From: Cytobacillus kochii
GTDB taxonomy: Bacteria > Bacillota > Bacilli > Bacillales > Cytobacillaceae
Assembly (NCBI RefSeq): GCF_020171845.1
Contig: NZ_JAIVAM010000002.1
Location: 1 to 64,000, forward strand
Length of the DNA stretch: 64,000 nt
Direction: 5' to 3'
Below, piece by piece: positions 33,614-42,181 of this stretch. The position numbers and the translations under genes were made by a program. Position 1 is the first letter of the stretch. Every line of letters begins with the position of its first letter. The notes under the pieces were generated by a model. That model had not been told where the DNA came from and made no database searches. It saw only the letters and a list, made by a program, of their open reading frames with translations.

Positions 33614-34867
33614 ATGACTATAATTCATGAAAAAAACAATCGCTGGATTTCACTGATTGCTGAGCCACTTCATTTAAGCTTCTATCCCTTACAAAGTGGC
33701 AAGCGGTATAAAGTAGAGCTTATTAGGCATTCAGTAACGAAGAATAAATTCATTAAAAGAGTTTCTTATGCTCAATTTATTGCAGATGAACATGGGAAAA
33801 TTGACTTAGCAAGCGCAAAGCCATATGAAGGCACTTATACTGAAACGGACGCAATGGGTCTTTTTTGGTCGATGCAAATAGAAGAACAAACAGAAAATAA
33901 AAGCGAGCCGTACATAAGATTAAATCCTCATGAATATGAAATTGCTCTTTATAGAGATAATATTTGTTTAGATAAGAAAATAATAGTGAGGAAATGGTAT
34001 AAAGATAAAAAAGTGGATAGTATTCCAATTAATGGTGATGGTTTGATTGGGAGATATTATTATCATCGGGATTATAAAGTAAGACCTTCCATTATAGTCG
34101 TTTCAGGTTCTGAAGGGGGGACAAACGATTTTGCAGCGAGTGCATTAACTGCATATGGCTTTAACACATTGGCTTTAGCTTATTTTGGTGAAGAAGGATT
34201 AAATGACAGATTGGTAGAGGTCCCTCTAGAACTCATTGGAAATGCAATTATTTGGTTGACGAATAGAAGGGATGCTCATCCGAACTGGATAGGAATCCAT
34301 GGAACATCAAGGGGTGGTGAGCTAGCTTTGTGGTCGTCTGTCTTGTTTGATGAAATCACAGCAGCTGTCTCTCTTAATGGTTCAGCCGTTTCTTTTGCAG
34401 GCATTGTGCCATGGTCTGAAGCAAGAACGTTACCGCCTGCTTGGCATTTTCGCGGACAAGCCTTACCATATGCCTCTAAAGAAAACCCTGTAGAGGTAGC
34501 ATCCTATTGTAGGGCACAATGGATGAGAGGAGGGAATCCATTATCGTACTGGTACGATTGTTTGTATGAACTCAATAAAGCCATTATCCCTATCGAAGAA
34601 ACCAAAAAGGAATACTTATTGATATCTGGAAAAGAAGACGCTAATTTTCGTTCTTCTGTTTTTCATGATGTATGTACACATGAAAATATTCAAAAACATT
34701 TTTATGAAGCAGCAGGCCATGAAATCGGGATACCGTATTTACCGATTGTAGCCAATGGCTTTACCGGTGGGACAAAAGCACAAACAGCAAAAGCGAGCGT
34801 GCACTCATGGGAAGAAACAATCGATTTTTTTAGGAGAAGTTTCGCGAAAAAACTGGGGGATGAATAA
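33614..34867 (+). CDS. acyl-CoA thioesterase/BAAT-family alpha/beta hydrolase
   Basis: A 417-residue protein with an N-terminal Ig-like thioester-hydrolase domain and a C-terminal alpha/beta-hydrolase domain as in acyl-CoA thioester hydrolase/bile acid-CoA amino acid N-acetyltransferase (BAAT) proteins. Nucleophile Ser in IHGTSRGGELAL, acid in ISGKEDANFRSSVF and His in AAGHEIGIPYLP. The cytosolic substrate is probably an acyl-CoA or other acyl ester. It follows the small membrane gene closely. Confidence 0.85.
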   Translation: MTIIHEKNNRWISLIAEPLHLSFYPLQSGKRYKVELIRHSVTKNKFIKRVSYAQFIADEHGKIDLASAKPYEGTYTETDAMGLFWSMQIEEQTENKSEPYIRLNPHEYEIALYRDNICLDKKIIVRKWYKDKKVDSIPINGDGLIGRYYYHRDYKVRPSIIVVSGSEGGTNDFAASALTAYGFNTLALAYFGEEGLNDRLVEVPLELIGNAIIWLTNRRDAHPNWIGIHGTSRGGELALWSSVLFDEITAAVSLNGSAVSFAGIVPWSEARTLPPAWHFRGQALPYASKENPVEVASYCRAQWMRGGNPLSYWYDCLYELNKAIIPIEETKKEYLLISGKEDANFRSSVFHDVCTHENIQKHFYEAAGHEIGIPYLPIVANGFTGGTKAQTAKASVHSWEETIDFFRRSFAKKLGDE

Positions 34868-35017
34868 TCAATATGTTTGTCGGTTTAAGTTGACTTAGCC
34901 AGTGGCTGGAGGGTCGGAATTATTATATATTTATTGTATTAGGAATATTATTTATTGAAATTCGATAAATATGTTGGTAATATACAGTTATATATTTACA
35001 GAAAAGGAGTGCAATTC

Positions 35018-35428
35018 TTGCAAAACTTTTTCCGCATAAATGTCATTAGCTTCTGTATAGCTCTGGTATTCTATCTTCCAATAACACTAATGGCAAACGT
35101 TTATCGATTTGCACGGTTATCAGGTTTTGAAACTAGAACAATGAATATCATTATTATAAGTGCTATTTTAATCGGCTTTATTGCTATCACAGTATGGCTT
35201 ATTTTTCTTATTCTTAAATGGTTTGAAAAGAGAAAGATTCATTATTGGTCGCTTCTCTTGTGGCTTCCTTATCTAGTTGTTTTCTCTTATGTAAACAACG
35301 TCTTGTTTCCTATTACTTATCCTGGAGACAGCCCTAATCCCTCTACAGGATTATTTATTCTTGCAGGCTTTTTTGTCTATCCAATATACATATTTTCTCT
35401 TAATTCTGTTGCTTGGATGAAGGACTAG
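35018..35428 (+). CDS. membrane protein, four helices
   Basis: About 136 residues from the TTG at 35018, with AAAGGAG 8 bases upstream. Four hydrophobic segments; ends NSVAWMKD. No family recognised. An upstream in-frame TTG at 34955 would add 21 residues but has no ribosome binding site. Confidence 0.6.
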   Translation: MQNFFRINVISFCIALVFYLPITLMANVYRFARLSGFETRTMNIIIISAILIGFIAITVWLIFLILKWFEKRKIHYWSLLLWLPYLVVFSYVNNVLFPITYPGDSPNPSTGLFILAGFFVYPIYIFSLNSVAWMKD

Positions 35429-35459
35429 AGTTAATCAATTGTTTTTGGGGAGTGAAATA

Positions 35460-35582
35460 ATGATGAAAGAGGTTATTTATAATCACGAAGACTTATTAAA
35501 GATGCTAGATTTTAATAGAAATAAGAAGCATGGAAGTGATTTGAACAACTTAATTGCTTATTTGGCGTACCAGGTTTGTTAA
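35460..35582 (+). pseudogene. short open frame, possible methyltransferase remnant
   Basis: Forty codons with a good GGGGAG upstream: MMKEVIYNHEDLLKMLD, then a different composition to the stop at 35580. The start resembles the first residues of SAM-dependent methyltransferases of Bacillus, but the rest is absent. Low certainty; it may instead be a small gene. Confidence 0.3.
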
Positions 35583-35618
35583 CAGCATTGTTTCAAAAGA
35601 AGGGATGATAACAGGTCA

Positions 35619-36023
35619 GTGGAAAAATGGGTCGGTGCAGCAGCAATTTGTATAAATGAAGAAAGTCAGTTACTAATGGTGCTTCAAGGCAAACCAGAAG
35701 AAGAGAAGACATGGTCTATACCGTCTGGTGGTTTAGAGGCAAATGAAGATTTAGAACATTGCTGTTTGCGTGAACTACTGGAGGAGACGGGCTATATTGG
35801 TGAGATCTGTGGTAAGGTTAAGGTCAAAAAAGATGTGCTTAAAGAATTAAATATAATCATTGAAGTCCACTATTATTTAGTGGAGATTATTGCAGGTCAA
35901 ATGAGTATTCAAGACCCAGATCATCTTATTTATGATATTGCTTGGAAGGGCATCGATGAAATGTAAAGTCTATCGTTATCTTTTCCAGAGGATAGGGGAT
36001 TTTTAATATACTGTATGAAATAG
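35619..36023 (+). pseudogene. Nudix hydrolase gene with premature stop
   Basis: GTG 35619 opens a Nudix protein with a perfect box (GGLEANEDLEHCCLRELLEE, TGY). A TAA at 35964-35966 ends it after 115 codons, but the same frame continues with SLSLSFPEDRGFLIYCMK to 36023, which looks like the usual C-terminal Nudix segment (SFPED..FL). So a nonsense mutation probably removed the last helix. The catalytic core is complete, and the shortened protein might still fold. Confidence 0.65.
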
Positions 36024-36189
36024 CAACGAACTTGCTTATTGTATCGAAAGAAAATTTAGTAGATGAATAGAGATAACTTGCGAAAGAAGGAGAAAAAAAC
36101 TTTGGCGAACAAGCATTAGATAGGCTTTACAAAACATTTGGTTGCAATCGCAACCTTTTTTTATGGAAGAAATAAAAACAGGGGGGGTC

Positions 36190-36569
36190 ATGATGGGTAA
36201 TCTAAAAGGTAAAGTGGCTCTAATCACAGAAGCGAGCTCAGGTATTGGGCGTGAAACATCATAGGTGGCGCGGGAGAGAGGATTCATTATGCTGCGACTA
36301 AAGGGACTCTGGATACAATGACGATTGGAATGTCGAGGGAATTTATAGAGTACGGTATCATTGTAAACGGAGTGGCACCAGGGTTTGTTGACACCCCTTT
36401 CCATGAAAAATTTGCCCCAAAAGATGACCGGCTAAAACGCATGTCCGCCACAACATCAATTAAAATGGCTGCTAAACCGATGGAAGTAGCAGTGTGCGTC
36501 ACCTTCCTCGCATCTGATCCCTTAAAATATATAGTAGGCGAAACAATCAATGCGAGTGAGGGAAGGTAA
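36190..36569 (+). pseudogene. short-chain dehydrogenase remnant with internal deletion
   Basis: ATG 36190 encodes MGNLKGKVALITEASSGIGR and stops at 36262. A second frame from about 36265 gives GGAGERIHYAATKGTLDTMT, VNGVAPGFVDTPFHEKF and the SDR C-terminus to 36569. The middle of the enzyme, about 110-120 residues including NNAG and the catalytic Ser, is missing. The YxxxK motif remains but no functional protein is possible. Confidence 0.9.
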
Positions 36570-36599
36570 ATAGTAATGAATTCAAAGCAATGGTAAATG

Positions 36600-37034
36600 C
36601 TATTCGTACATTATGTTTGTTTCAACCTGTGAAAAAATAAAATGTGTAACTGTTTGTGCAACTGGACTCATTTTATCAATGAATGCTTCTGCTTGCGCAA
36701 ATGTTTCAAAATGCATTTTAAGCATAAAACAGGCACTTCCGGCAACGCGATAACAAAATGCGACGTTAGGCAATTTCTTAATATTATTTTTAAAAGATTG
36801 ATAATCACCATTTTTCACCGTTGCTTCGATGATACATTGAATCGGCAAGCCTAATCTTTCATGATCTACTTCTAATGTATATTTTTTAATTACTCCAAAT
36901 GACTCCATTTGTCTTATGCGTTCTGTGACAGAAGGGGAAGACAAATTCACTCTTCGACCAATCTCACTCATGGATAAACGGCTATTTTGATGTAATTCAT
37001 TAATGATTTTCTTATCAATATCATCGATTTTCAT
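36600..37034 (-). CDS. Lrp/AsnC-family transcriptional regulator
   Basis: A 144-residue protein: N-terminal helix-turn-helix (IINELHQNSRLSMSEIGRRV, then LSSPSVTERIRQME) and a C-terminal RAM ligand domain. Such proteins respond to amino acids or related small molecules. It is divergent from the carboxymuconolactone-decarboxylase-family gene across 126 bases of AT-rich DNA and is its likely regulator. AGGAGG lies about 14 bases from the ATG, somewhat far. Confidence 0.9.
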   Translation of the reverse strand: MKIDDIDKKIINELHQNSRLSMSEIGRRVNLSSPSVTERIRQMESFGVIKKYTLEVDHERLGLPIQCIIEATVKNGDYQSFKNNIKKLPNVAFCYRVAGSACFMLKMHFETFAQAEAFIDKMSPVAQTVTHFIFSQVETNIMYE

Positions 37035-37160
37035 TTTTAAAAGTGAATCCTCCTATAACGTTTAATATTAAAATAATTTGTTGCATTTTCATTTTGAATT
37101 TAATGTAAATGGGCTTTTTTATTTCTTATAATAATAAATATTATCAAGGAGGTGCTTTAA

Positions 37161-37577
37161 ATGGCAAGAATTGTCGCATCAAATATTGGAGAAACCCCTT
37201 TTCAAAGATTATTAGGACATAATAGTGAATTATTGGATGATTGGAGCCGATTAGGTGATACGCTAGAAACAAAAGGGTTCCTATCTGCCGAATTAAAAGA
37301 ACAAGTAAGGCGAGCTTTGGCACAAGGAAATGGTTGTACTTATTGTAAAGCTAAAGGTAGACCAGAACCTGACAAATATAATGAAAAAACAGCAATTTCC
37401 GTTGGATTTGCAGAAGTATTTTTAAAGAAAAAAGGGGACATTTCTCATTCATCTTTTGAGGTTTTAAAAGAAATATTTACCGTTGAGGAAATAAGTGAAC
37501 TTTGTGCCTTCATTTGCTTTACAACAGCTTCTCAGTACTTTGGGGCAATGATGAATTTAGAAGGCTCTCGTTCTTGA
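37161..37577 (+). CDS. carboxymuconolactone decarboxylase (CMD/AhpD-fold) family protein
   Basis: A protein of 138 residues with an AhpD-like core: LKEQVRRALAQGNGCTYCKAKGRPEP with the redox-type CxxC, then TAISVGFAEVFL. Members with CxxC are peroxidase-type thiol proteins. AAGGAGG precedes the ATG by 9 bases. Divergent from the Lrp-type regulator, which suggests control by it. There is no link to the distant catB gene in the sequence. Confidence 0.85.
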   Translation: MARIVASNIGETPFQRLLGHNSELLDDWSRLGDTLETKGFLSAELKEQVRRALAQGNGCTYCKAKGRPEPDKYNEKTAISVGFAEVFLKKKGDISHSSFEVLKEIFTVEEISELCAFICFTTASQYFGAMMNLEGSRS

Positions 37578-37657
37578 TCTTAGTCAAGAGAGTAAATTAT
37601 TTAACTAATGAGCGAACTTATAAAAAATGGGGTCAAAGATTTTATACACATTTATAA

Positions 37658-37692
37658 AAGAAGGAGGTGGCCAAGGGTGGCCCCTTCTTTTT
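37658..37692. terminator. terminator between convergent genes
   Basis: AGAAGG pairs with CCTTCT, with GGCC pairing inside, and TTTTTC follows. Confidence 0.8.
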
Positions 37693-37697
37693 CTCAT

Positions 37698-38513
37698 TTA
37701 CTGGATTTCCTTTACAGCGAGGTGAAGACTAGAGTAGGTTTTTACTTTAAAACTAACGCCAAGTGAAACCATTGTCTGAGCGATTTCTGGGCGGATACCC
37801 GAGATTTTCGCTGAAATGCCGACTAATTGAAGTGCTTCAATTACATCGAATAATTGCTTGGCGACCATTGTGTCAATAATGGGTACGCCTGATAAATCAA
37901 AGATGATATGCTCTAATTCAAGATTAGAAGCAGACGTTATTGAGACATGCATCAGTTTTTGTGCACGATTTGTATCCATAATACCAATCAAAGGGATGAC
38001 CCCGAGTTTTTCTGTAATTCTTACAATGGGAATTGAAAGTTCCTCGGCTGCAGATTCTGCACTAAGGATTCGCTGATTAAACTGTTTCGAGTAAGACATA
38101 CTCAGCCAATAAACAGCACGATCCACTACAGCATCAAATTTTGAAATGATATCGTAAAATACATCAATACTTAGAGCGAAATCATTGGCCGTTTTCTTAA
38201 TGATTTCACCGATCAGTGATCGATAGTATCTTACTTCCTCAATTGCAGTTTCAAGATTTAAGTTAAGATTTGCCCATAGATTAACCGTTTCTTTTCCCCA
38301 TTCTTGTAAGGTTTCAAACGTGTGCTCTTCGGATGTTGAGATAGATTGAGCATAAATATTTATTAACTTTTCTCGCCAAAGTTTGATATCCACTTGTGTT
38401 TTATTTGTATAGGATTGATTAGCTGCTATATGTCGCTTTTCTGCTAATAAAGGTTTTTGGGCAATGATTCTTTCAGTTATTTGCTGTAAGTGTTCTTCGA
38501 TTTTTATTGTCAA
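37698..38513 (-). CDS. RsbR-type stressosome protein (STAS domain)
   Basis: A protein of 271 residues: a variable N-terminal helical sensor region and a C-terminal STAS domain from about residue 160, with IIFDLSGVPIIDTMVAKQLF and a downstream ISAKISGIRPEIAQTMVSLG, matching RsbR paralogues. In Bacillus these form the stressosome with RsbS and RsbT that controls sigma-B. The threonine of IDTMVA is in the position phosphorylated by RsbT. TTG start with GGAGG 9 bases upstream. No rsbS/rsbT genes here, so it is an orphan paralogue. Confidence 0.88.
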   Translation of the reverse strand: MTIKIEEHLQQITERIIAQKPLLAEKRHIAANQSYTNKTQVDIKLWREKLINIYAQSISTSEEHTFETLQEWGKETVNLWANLNLNLETAIEEVRYYRSLIGEIIKKTANDFALSIDVFYDIISKFDAVVDRAVYWLSMSYSKQFNQRILSAESAAEELSIPIVRITEKLGVIPLIGIMDTNRAQKLMHVSITSASNLELEHIIFDLSGVPIIDTMVAKQLFDVIEALQLVGISAKISGIRPEIAQTMVSLGVSFKVKTYSSLHLAVKEIQ

Positions 38514-38634
38514 TAGTCACAGCCTCCAATTTATGTCACTTTTAATGGTAGCATGTGTGAGAGGGATGACTCAAGAAAAAGGCAAGTGAACAACCACTAG
38601 CTACCTATAGTCACCCATATAATCTAGATTGACT

Positions 38635-38660
38635 TAATTGTATACATTTGTATACAATTA
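38635..38660 (+). promoter_or_regulatory. 26-base perfect operator-like palindrome
   Basis: TAATTGTATACA and TGTATACAATTA flank TT. It overlaps a TATAAT -10 (38659-38664) and contains the TTGTATACAA-type core bound by GntR-family repressors. It precedes the two-gene unit from 38684. No GntR gene is adjacent. Confidence 0.75.
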
Positions 38661-38683
38661 TAATGTGCGAAGGAGGTGAGATA

Positions 38684-39004
38684 ATGAAAGATAAACAAAG
38701 TGAATTTGAGAATCATCCTAGAGATGAGCGAAGGGGCAAAAGAAACCGCCCGCATAAAGAGGGGGCTAAAACATTTCGTAGAGGACGAGCGCTCACTTTT
38801 TTAGAGAGCTTAAGGCTCAAGGAATCAATTTTGAAGAAACAATTAACATCACCAGAATTGCAAACCATTAATCCTATATTAGTGGGAGAGTTGAAAGCAA
38901 TAGATATGATTATTGAAGAATACATCAATCATTTTCATTTGAACGAATTAGCGAGTGAGTCAGAACTGAATATGGAAAAGGGGGATGAGCATGAAACAAA
39001 TTAA
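38684..39004 (+). CDS. conserved hypothetical protein of Bacillus
   Basis: A protein of 106 residues; basic N-terminal half (ERRGKRNRPHKEGAKTFRRG), then a helical segment (ALTFLESLRLKESILKKQLT, ELKAIDMIIEEYINHFHLNE). An AAGGAGGTGAG site lies 5-8 bases before the ATG at 38684. No recognised domain; the basic region may contact nucleic acid. It overlaps the O-methyltransferase gene start and shares its promoter and operator. Confidence 0.7.
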   Translation: MKDKQSEFENHPRDERRGKRNRPHKEGAKTFRRGRALTFLESLRLKESILKKQLTSPELQTINPILVGELKAIDMIIEEYINHFHLNELASESELNMEKGDEHETN

Positions 39005-39629
39005 TCGATATATTGATAAGGTGTTTTATCAATACGATGAACTCTTAGAGGAGGTACTTCAATCAATTAATGAAAATGGAATGAGAGCTATTTCTGTTTC
39101 TCCTTCTACAGGGAAGCTTTTAACATTGCTCGTATCAACATCAGGAGCAAAGAATGTTCTTGAAATTGGTGCGCTCGGTGGATACAGTGGCATTTGTTTA
39201 GCACGAGGATTTGGGAAGTCGGGAGAACTAACATCATTAGAAATAGAAAAAAGCTTTGCCGAATTAGCTTCAGGCAATTTAGCTAAAGCAGGGTTTAGTG
39301 AGCAAGTATCTTATATCGTAGGTCCAGCTCTTACAAGTCTAGCAGTACTTGAAGAGGAACGGAGACAATTTGATTTCTTCTTTATTGATGCCGATAAGGA
39401 AAACTATGAAAATTATTTAATTGCTTGTATTAAGCTTGCAAAGGATGGTGCATTAATAGTCTGTGATAATGTACTTGCAAATGGTAGTGTAGCGGATGAA
39501 AGTAGTGAGCCTAAACGTTATACAGAAAATATGAAGAGATTTAATCAAATAGTCGCTAGTCATCCTCAACTAGAGTCTACTTTAATTCCAATAGGCGATG
39601 GTTTAACCATTTCAAGGGTGAAAAAATAA
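38991..39629 (+). CDS. O-methyltransferase (caffeoyl-CoA OMT-like, SAM-dependent)
   Basis: About 212 residues with a class I SAM-binding motif VLEIGALGGYSGICLARG, FDFFFIDADKENYENYL and VCDNVLANGSVAD, the layout of family 3 O-methyltransferases (catechol/caffeoyl-CoA type) that use a divalent metal. ATG 38991 is better spaced from GGGGG than ATG 38985. It overlaps the upstream gene by 14 bases. Substrate unknown. Confidence 0.88.
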   Translation: MKQINRYIDKVFYQYDELLEEVLQSINENGMRAISVSPSTGKLLTLLVSTSGAKNVLEIGALGGYSGICLARGFGKSGELTSLEIEKSFAELASGNLAKAGFSEQVSYIVGPALTSLAVLEEERRQFDFFFIDADKENYENYLIACIKLAKDGALIVCDNVLANGSVADESSEPKRYTENMKRFNQIVASHPQLESTLIPIGDGLTISRVKK

Positions 39630-39639
39630 CCCATAGATA

Positions 39640-39683
39640 AAAGTGCTCACCAGCTTCTTACCTCGTAAGCCGGCGCGCACTTT
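39640..39683 (+). terminator. hairpin terminator
   Basis: AAAGTGC pairs with GCACTTT, with an inner GCTT/AAGC stem; TTT follows. It lies between convergent genes. Confidence 0.7.
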
Positions 39684-39690
39684 CTGCTTA

Positions 39691-40071
39691 TTAATCGTAA
39701 AAAATCAAATGAATATTACTACTGGTACGAGATTTAGCGAAAAATTCTGCTTCATTTCCTCCGTCAACAAATTTACCAATACTGCGGAAAATCCCGCACT
39801 CTCCCCTTGCAATATTGCGATAGCCGACATAATCATTATAGCTTTCGGGATCGTACTCCCATAACTCTACTTTCACTTTTCCTTTTGGACCAACATAGTT
39901 ATCACGGCAAATCATATAGTCGCCACCAGTAGAAGCATAAATTTCACTTTCTGCTCCGTTACTTGATAAACTCTGTTCACCTAAATAATCCCATCCACTA
40001 CTAGCAGTAGCAGTAATAGGGATAAGACAAATAACTAATAATGCACATAGAGAAGCTTTTACTTTCTTCAT
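39691..40071 (-). CDS. small secreted protein with two cysteines
   Basis: About 126 residues. A signal peptide ends ITATASS (residues about 1-25); the mature part of about 100 residues is beta-rich with two cysteines (YMICRDNYVG and ARGECGIF) that could form a disulphide. ATG 40071 has GAGGA 6 bases upstream; the ATG two codons earlier is too close. Family not recognised; probably extracellular. Confidence 0.65.
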   Translation of the reverse strand: MKKVKASLCALLVICLIPITATASSGWDYLGEQSLSSNGAESEIYASTGGDYMICRDNYVGPKGKVKVELWEYDPESYNDYVGYRNIARGECGIFRSIGKFVDGGNEAEFFAKSRTSSNIHLIFYD

Positions 40072-40322
40072 CGCCATTCCTCTTTTCTGTTCGGATTGTA
40101 AAATAATTTCCTGTTTATCCTATCAGTATTTTATGGAAAATATGACGAATCGTATGTTATCACACTTGCTTTATCGAGTAGGATTAGCTCCCTAACCTTA
40201 CGCCTCTTTTGATTGAGGGTATAAAGTTGGAATTATATTTTAGTAAAATAATCTTGTCTTTCTTATACATGCAATGACCATTAAACAATGTTATAGTCAA
40301 AGAAAAAAAGTGAGGCATATAT

Positions 40323-40886
40323 ATGTATAGATGTTCTTGGTCAAATAGCAATCAATTAATGCAGAATTACCATGATAAGGAATGGGGTATTCCTAGTAAA
40401 GATGATCGCTATTTGTTTGAAATGCTTTCATTGGAAGGTGCTCAGGCAGGTCTATCTTGGCAGATTGTTCTATCTAAAAGAGCTAACTACCATGAGGCGT
40501 TCCATAATTTTGATATTGAATATTGTGCGAGTTTAACAGACGCCGACCTATTAGCCATTAAAGAGAACCACGGTGTGATTAAGCATTTAGCCAAACTACA
40601 ATCAGTTAGAAATAATGCTCGCGTTTTATTGGAAGTTCAAAAAACATACGGCAGCTTTGCAGCGTACATTTGGAGCTATGTTGATCATGTACCTTTTCAG
40701 AATGAGTGGCAATCCGAAGATCAAGTCCCTGCTCAAACGGAATTATCTAGTCAGATAAGTAAAGATTTAAAAAAGAAGGGATTTAAATTTGTAGGTCCTG
40801 TAACCATATATAGTTTTATGCAGGCTGTGGGAATGGTTAATGATCATGTGACTAATTGTATATGCTACGAACCAGTAGGAAACTAA
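40323..40886 (+). CDS. tag: DNA-3-methyladenine glycosylase I
   Basis: A 187-residue protein with the Tag signatures YRCSWSNSNQLMQNYHDKEWG, FEMLSLEGAQAGLSWQIVLS and NDHVTNCICYEP. Zinc ligands C4, H17 and the C-terminal His/Cys pair are present. It excises 3-methyladenine from alkylated DNA in base-excision repair. Length is usual. No SOS or Ada box was noticed; single gene. Confidence 0.95.
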   Translation: MYRCSWSNSNQLMQNYHDKEWGIPSKDDRYLFEMLSLEGAQAGLSWQIVLSKRANYHEAFHNFDIEYCASLTDADLLAIKENHGVIKHLAKLQSVRNNARVLLEVQKTYGSFAAYIWSYVDHVPFQNEWQSEDQVPAQTELSSQISKDLKKKGFKFVGPVTIYSFMQAVGMVNDHVTNCICYEPVGN

Positions 40887-41073
40887 AGGGATGGCGACTG
40901 TCATTCCTTTTTTTATGAATTCCTTACAAATAACAAAATATGCGATGCTTTTTTAACAAGTCTTTTAAATAACTACCGAGTTTAACCATTTAATTATATA
41001 AAAAATTATATAATTTGCAATTTATATATAAAATTATATAATAAATACAATTATTAAAAATGAGGTACTAGAT

Positions 41074-41751
41074 ATGGAAGAATTTAAGCAGGTTTTAGAG
41101 AGTTTTATCCCTATAGCAAAATCCACTGCAAAAATGTTTGGACCAAACTGTGAAGTCGTTATTCATGATTTGACGAACCCTCAGGCATCGGTCATGTATA
41201 CAGCCAATAATCATGTAACAGGAAGAGAAGTAGGTCAATCTTTTGATCACCTGGTGAAGACTGTTTTACAATCAAAAGAATTTAAAGAAGATTATCTTGC
41301 TGGTTATACATTTGTAACAAAAGATAAACGTACTATTCGTTCTTCGACATCATTAATACGTGATTCCAAGCAAAGAGTGATTGGTGCTTTCTGCATAAAT
41401 TTTGATGTGGAAGCATTGAACCAACTGCAACAATTTATGAGTACATTTCTTCCCGCACAAGTTAATGTTCCAGAAAAGGAAACTAAATCGGATGATAATA
41501 TTGAGAATGTGGAAGAAATAGTAAATCAATTGATTGAACAAATCATTCAAAATAGTCTACATCCTGTCATGAAACGCAACCAAAAAATTGAGTTAATAAG
41601 GTTTATGGACGAAAAAGGCATTTTTTTAATGAAAGGATCTGTTGAGAAAGTCGCATCCTTGTTAGGAATTTCTAAAGTGACTGTTTATAGTTATTTAGAT
41701 GAAATTAAAAATAAATCAAGTAAAGGAGAAGTAAATGAAAAAGATCTTTGA
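41074..41751 (+). CDS. YheO-like PAS/HTH transcriptional regulator
   Basis: A protein of 225 residues with an N-terminal YheO-like PAS_6 domain (FIPIAKSTAKMFGPNCEVVI, then SFDHLVKTVL) and a C-terminal HTH_22 (LMKGSVEKVASLLGISKVTV, YSYLDEI), as in DauR-type regulators of D-amino-acid use. The gene overlaps ridA by 17 bases, so regulator, RidA and PLP enzyme form one unit. GAGGT lies 8 bases before the ATG. It probably senses the amino-acid substrate. Confidence 0.85.
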   Translation: MEEFKQVLESFIPIAKSTAKMFGPNCEVVIHDLTNPQASVMYTANNHVTGREVGQSFDHLVKTVLQSKEFKEDYLAGYTFVTKDKRTIRSSTSLIRDSKQRVIGAFCINFDVEALNQLQQFMSTFLPAQVNVPEKETKSDDNIENVEEIVNQLIEQIIQNSLHPVMKRNQKIELIRFMDEKGIFLMKGSVEKVASLLGISKVTVYSYLDEIKNKSSKGEVNEKDL

Positions 41752-42109
41752 AGTAGGAAATTTAAAATCAAATGGGCACTATGCTTTAGCAACGGTACAT
41801 CAGAACACCGTTTATATATCAGGACAATTTGCCGTTAATCCAGAAACCTGTGAAAAAGAATTTGGCCCAATTGAAGAAGAAACTTTGCAGGCACTTAAGA
41901 ATGTGGAAATGATTGTAGAAGAAGCTGGAAGTACAAAAGAGCAGATTTTGCGTTTAACAGTATATATTCCAGATGTGAAATTATGGGATAAAGTAGATGC
42001 GGTTTATAAGGTATTTTTTGGTGAACATAAACCAGCTCGTACCGTAGTACCTACAAAAGAATTACATTTCGGATTCAAAGTTGAAATAGATGCCATTGCG
42101 TATATTTAA
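41735..42109 (+). CDS. RidA-family reactive imine/enamine deaminase
   Basis: A protein of 124 residues of the RidA/YjgF/UK114 family: TVYISGQFAVNPET, EEETLQALKNVEMIVEEAGS and HKPARTVVPTKELHFGFKVE with the conserved Arg and Glu of the active site. RidA hydrolyses 2-aminoacrylate and similar enamines released by PLP-dependent dehydratases. Placement directly before such an enzyme supports that role. Confidence 0.9.
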   Translation: MKKIFEVGNLKSNGHYALATVHQNTVYISGQFAVNPETCEKEFGPIEEETLQALKNVEMIVEEAGSTKEQILRLTVYIPDVKLWDKVDAVYKVFFGEHKPARTVVPTKELHFGFKVEIDAIAYI

Positions 42110-42181
42110 TCATATTTTTTTATCAGTTTCATATAAAAAAATCTATTTTATATAAAAATTTTCGAAGGGTCGGAAGTATTA

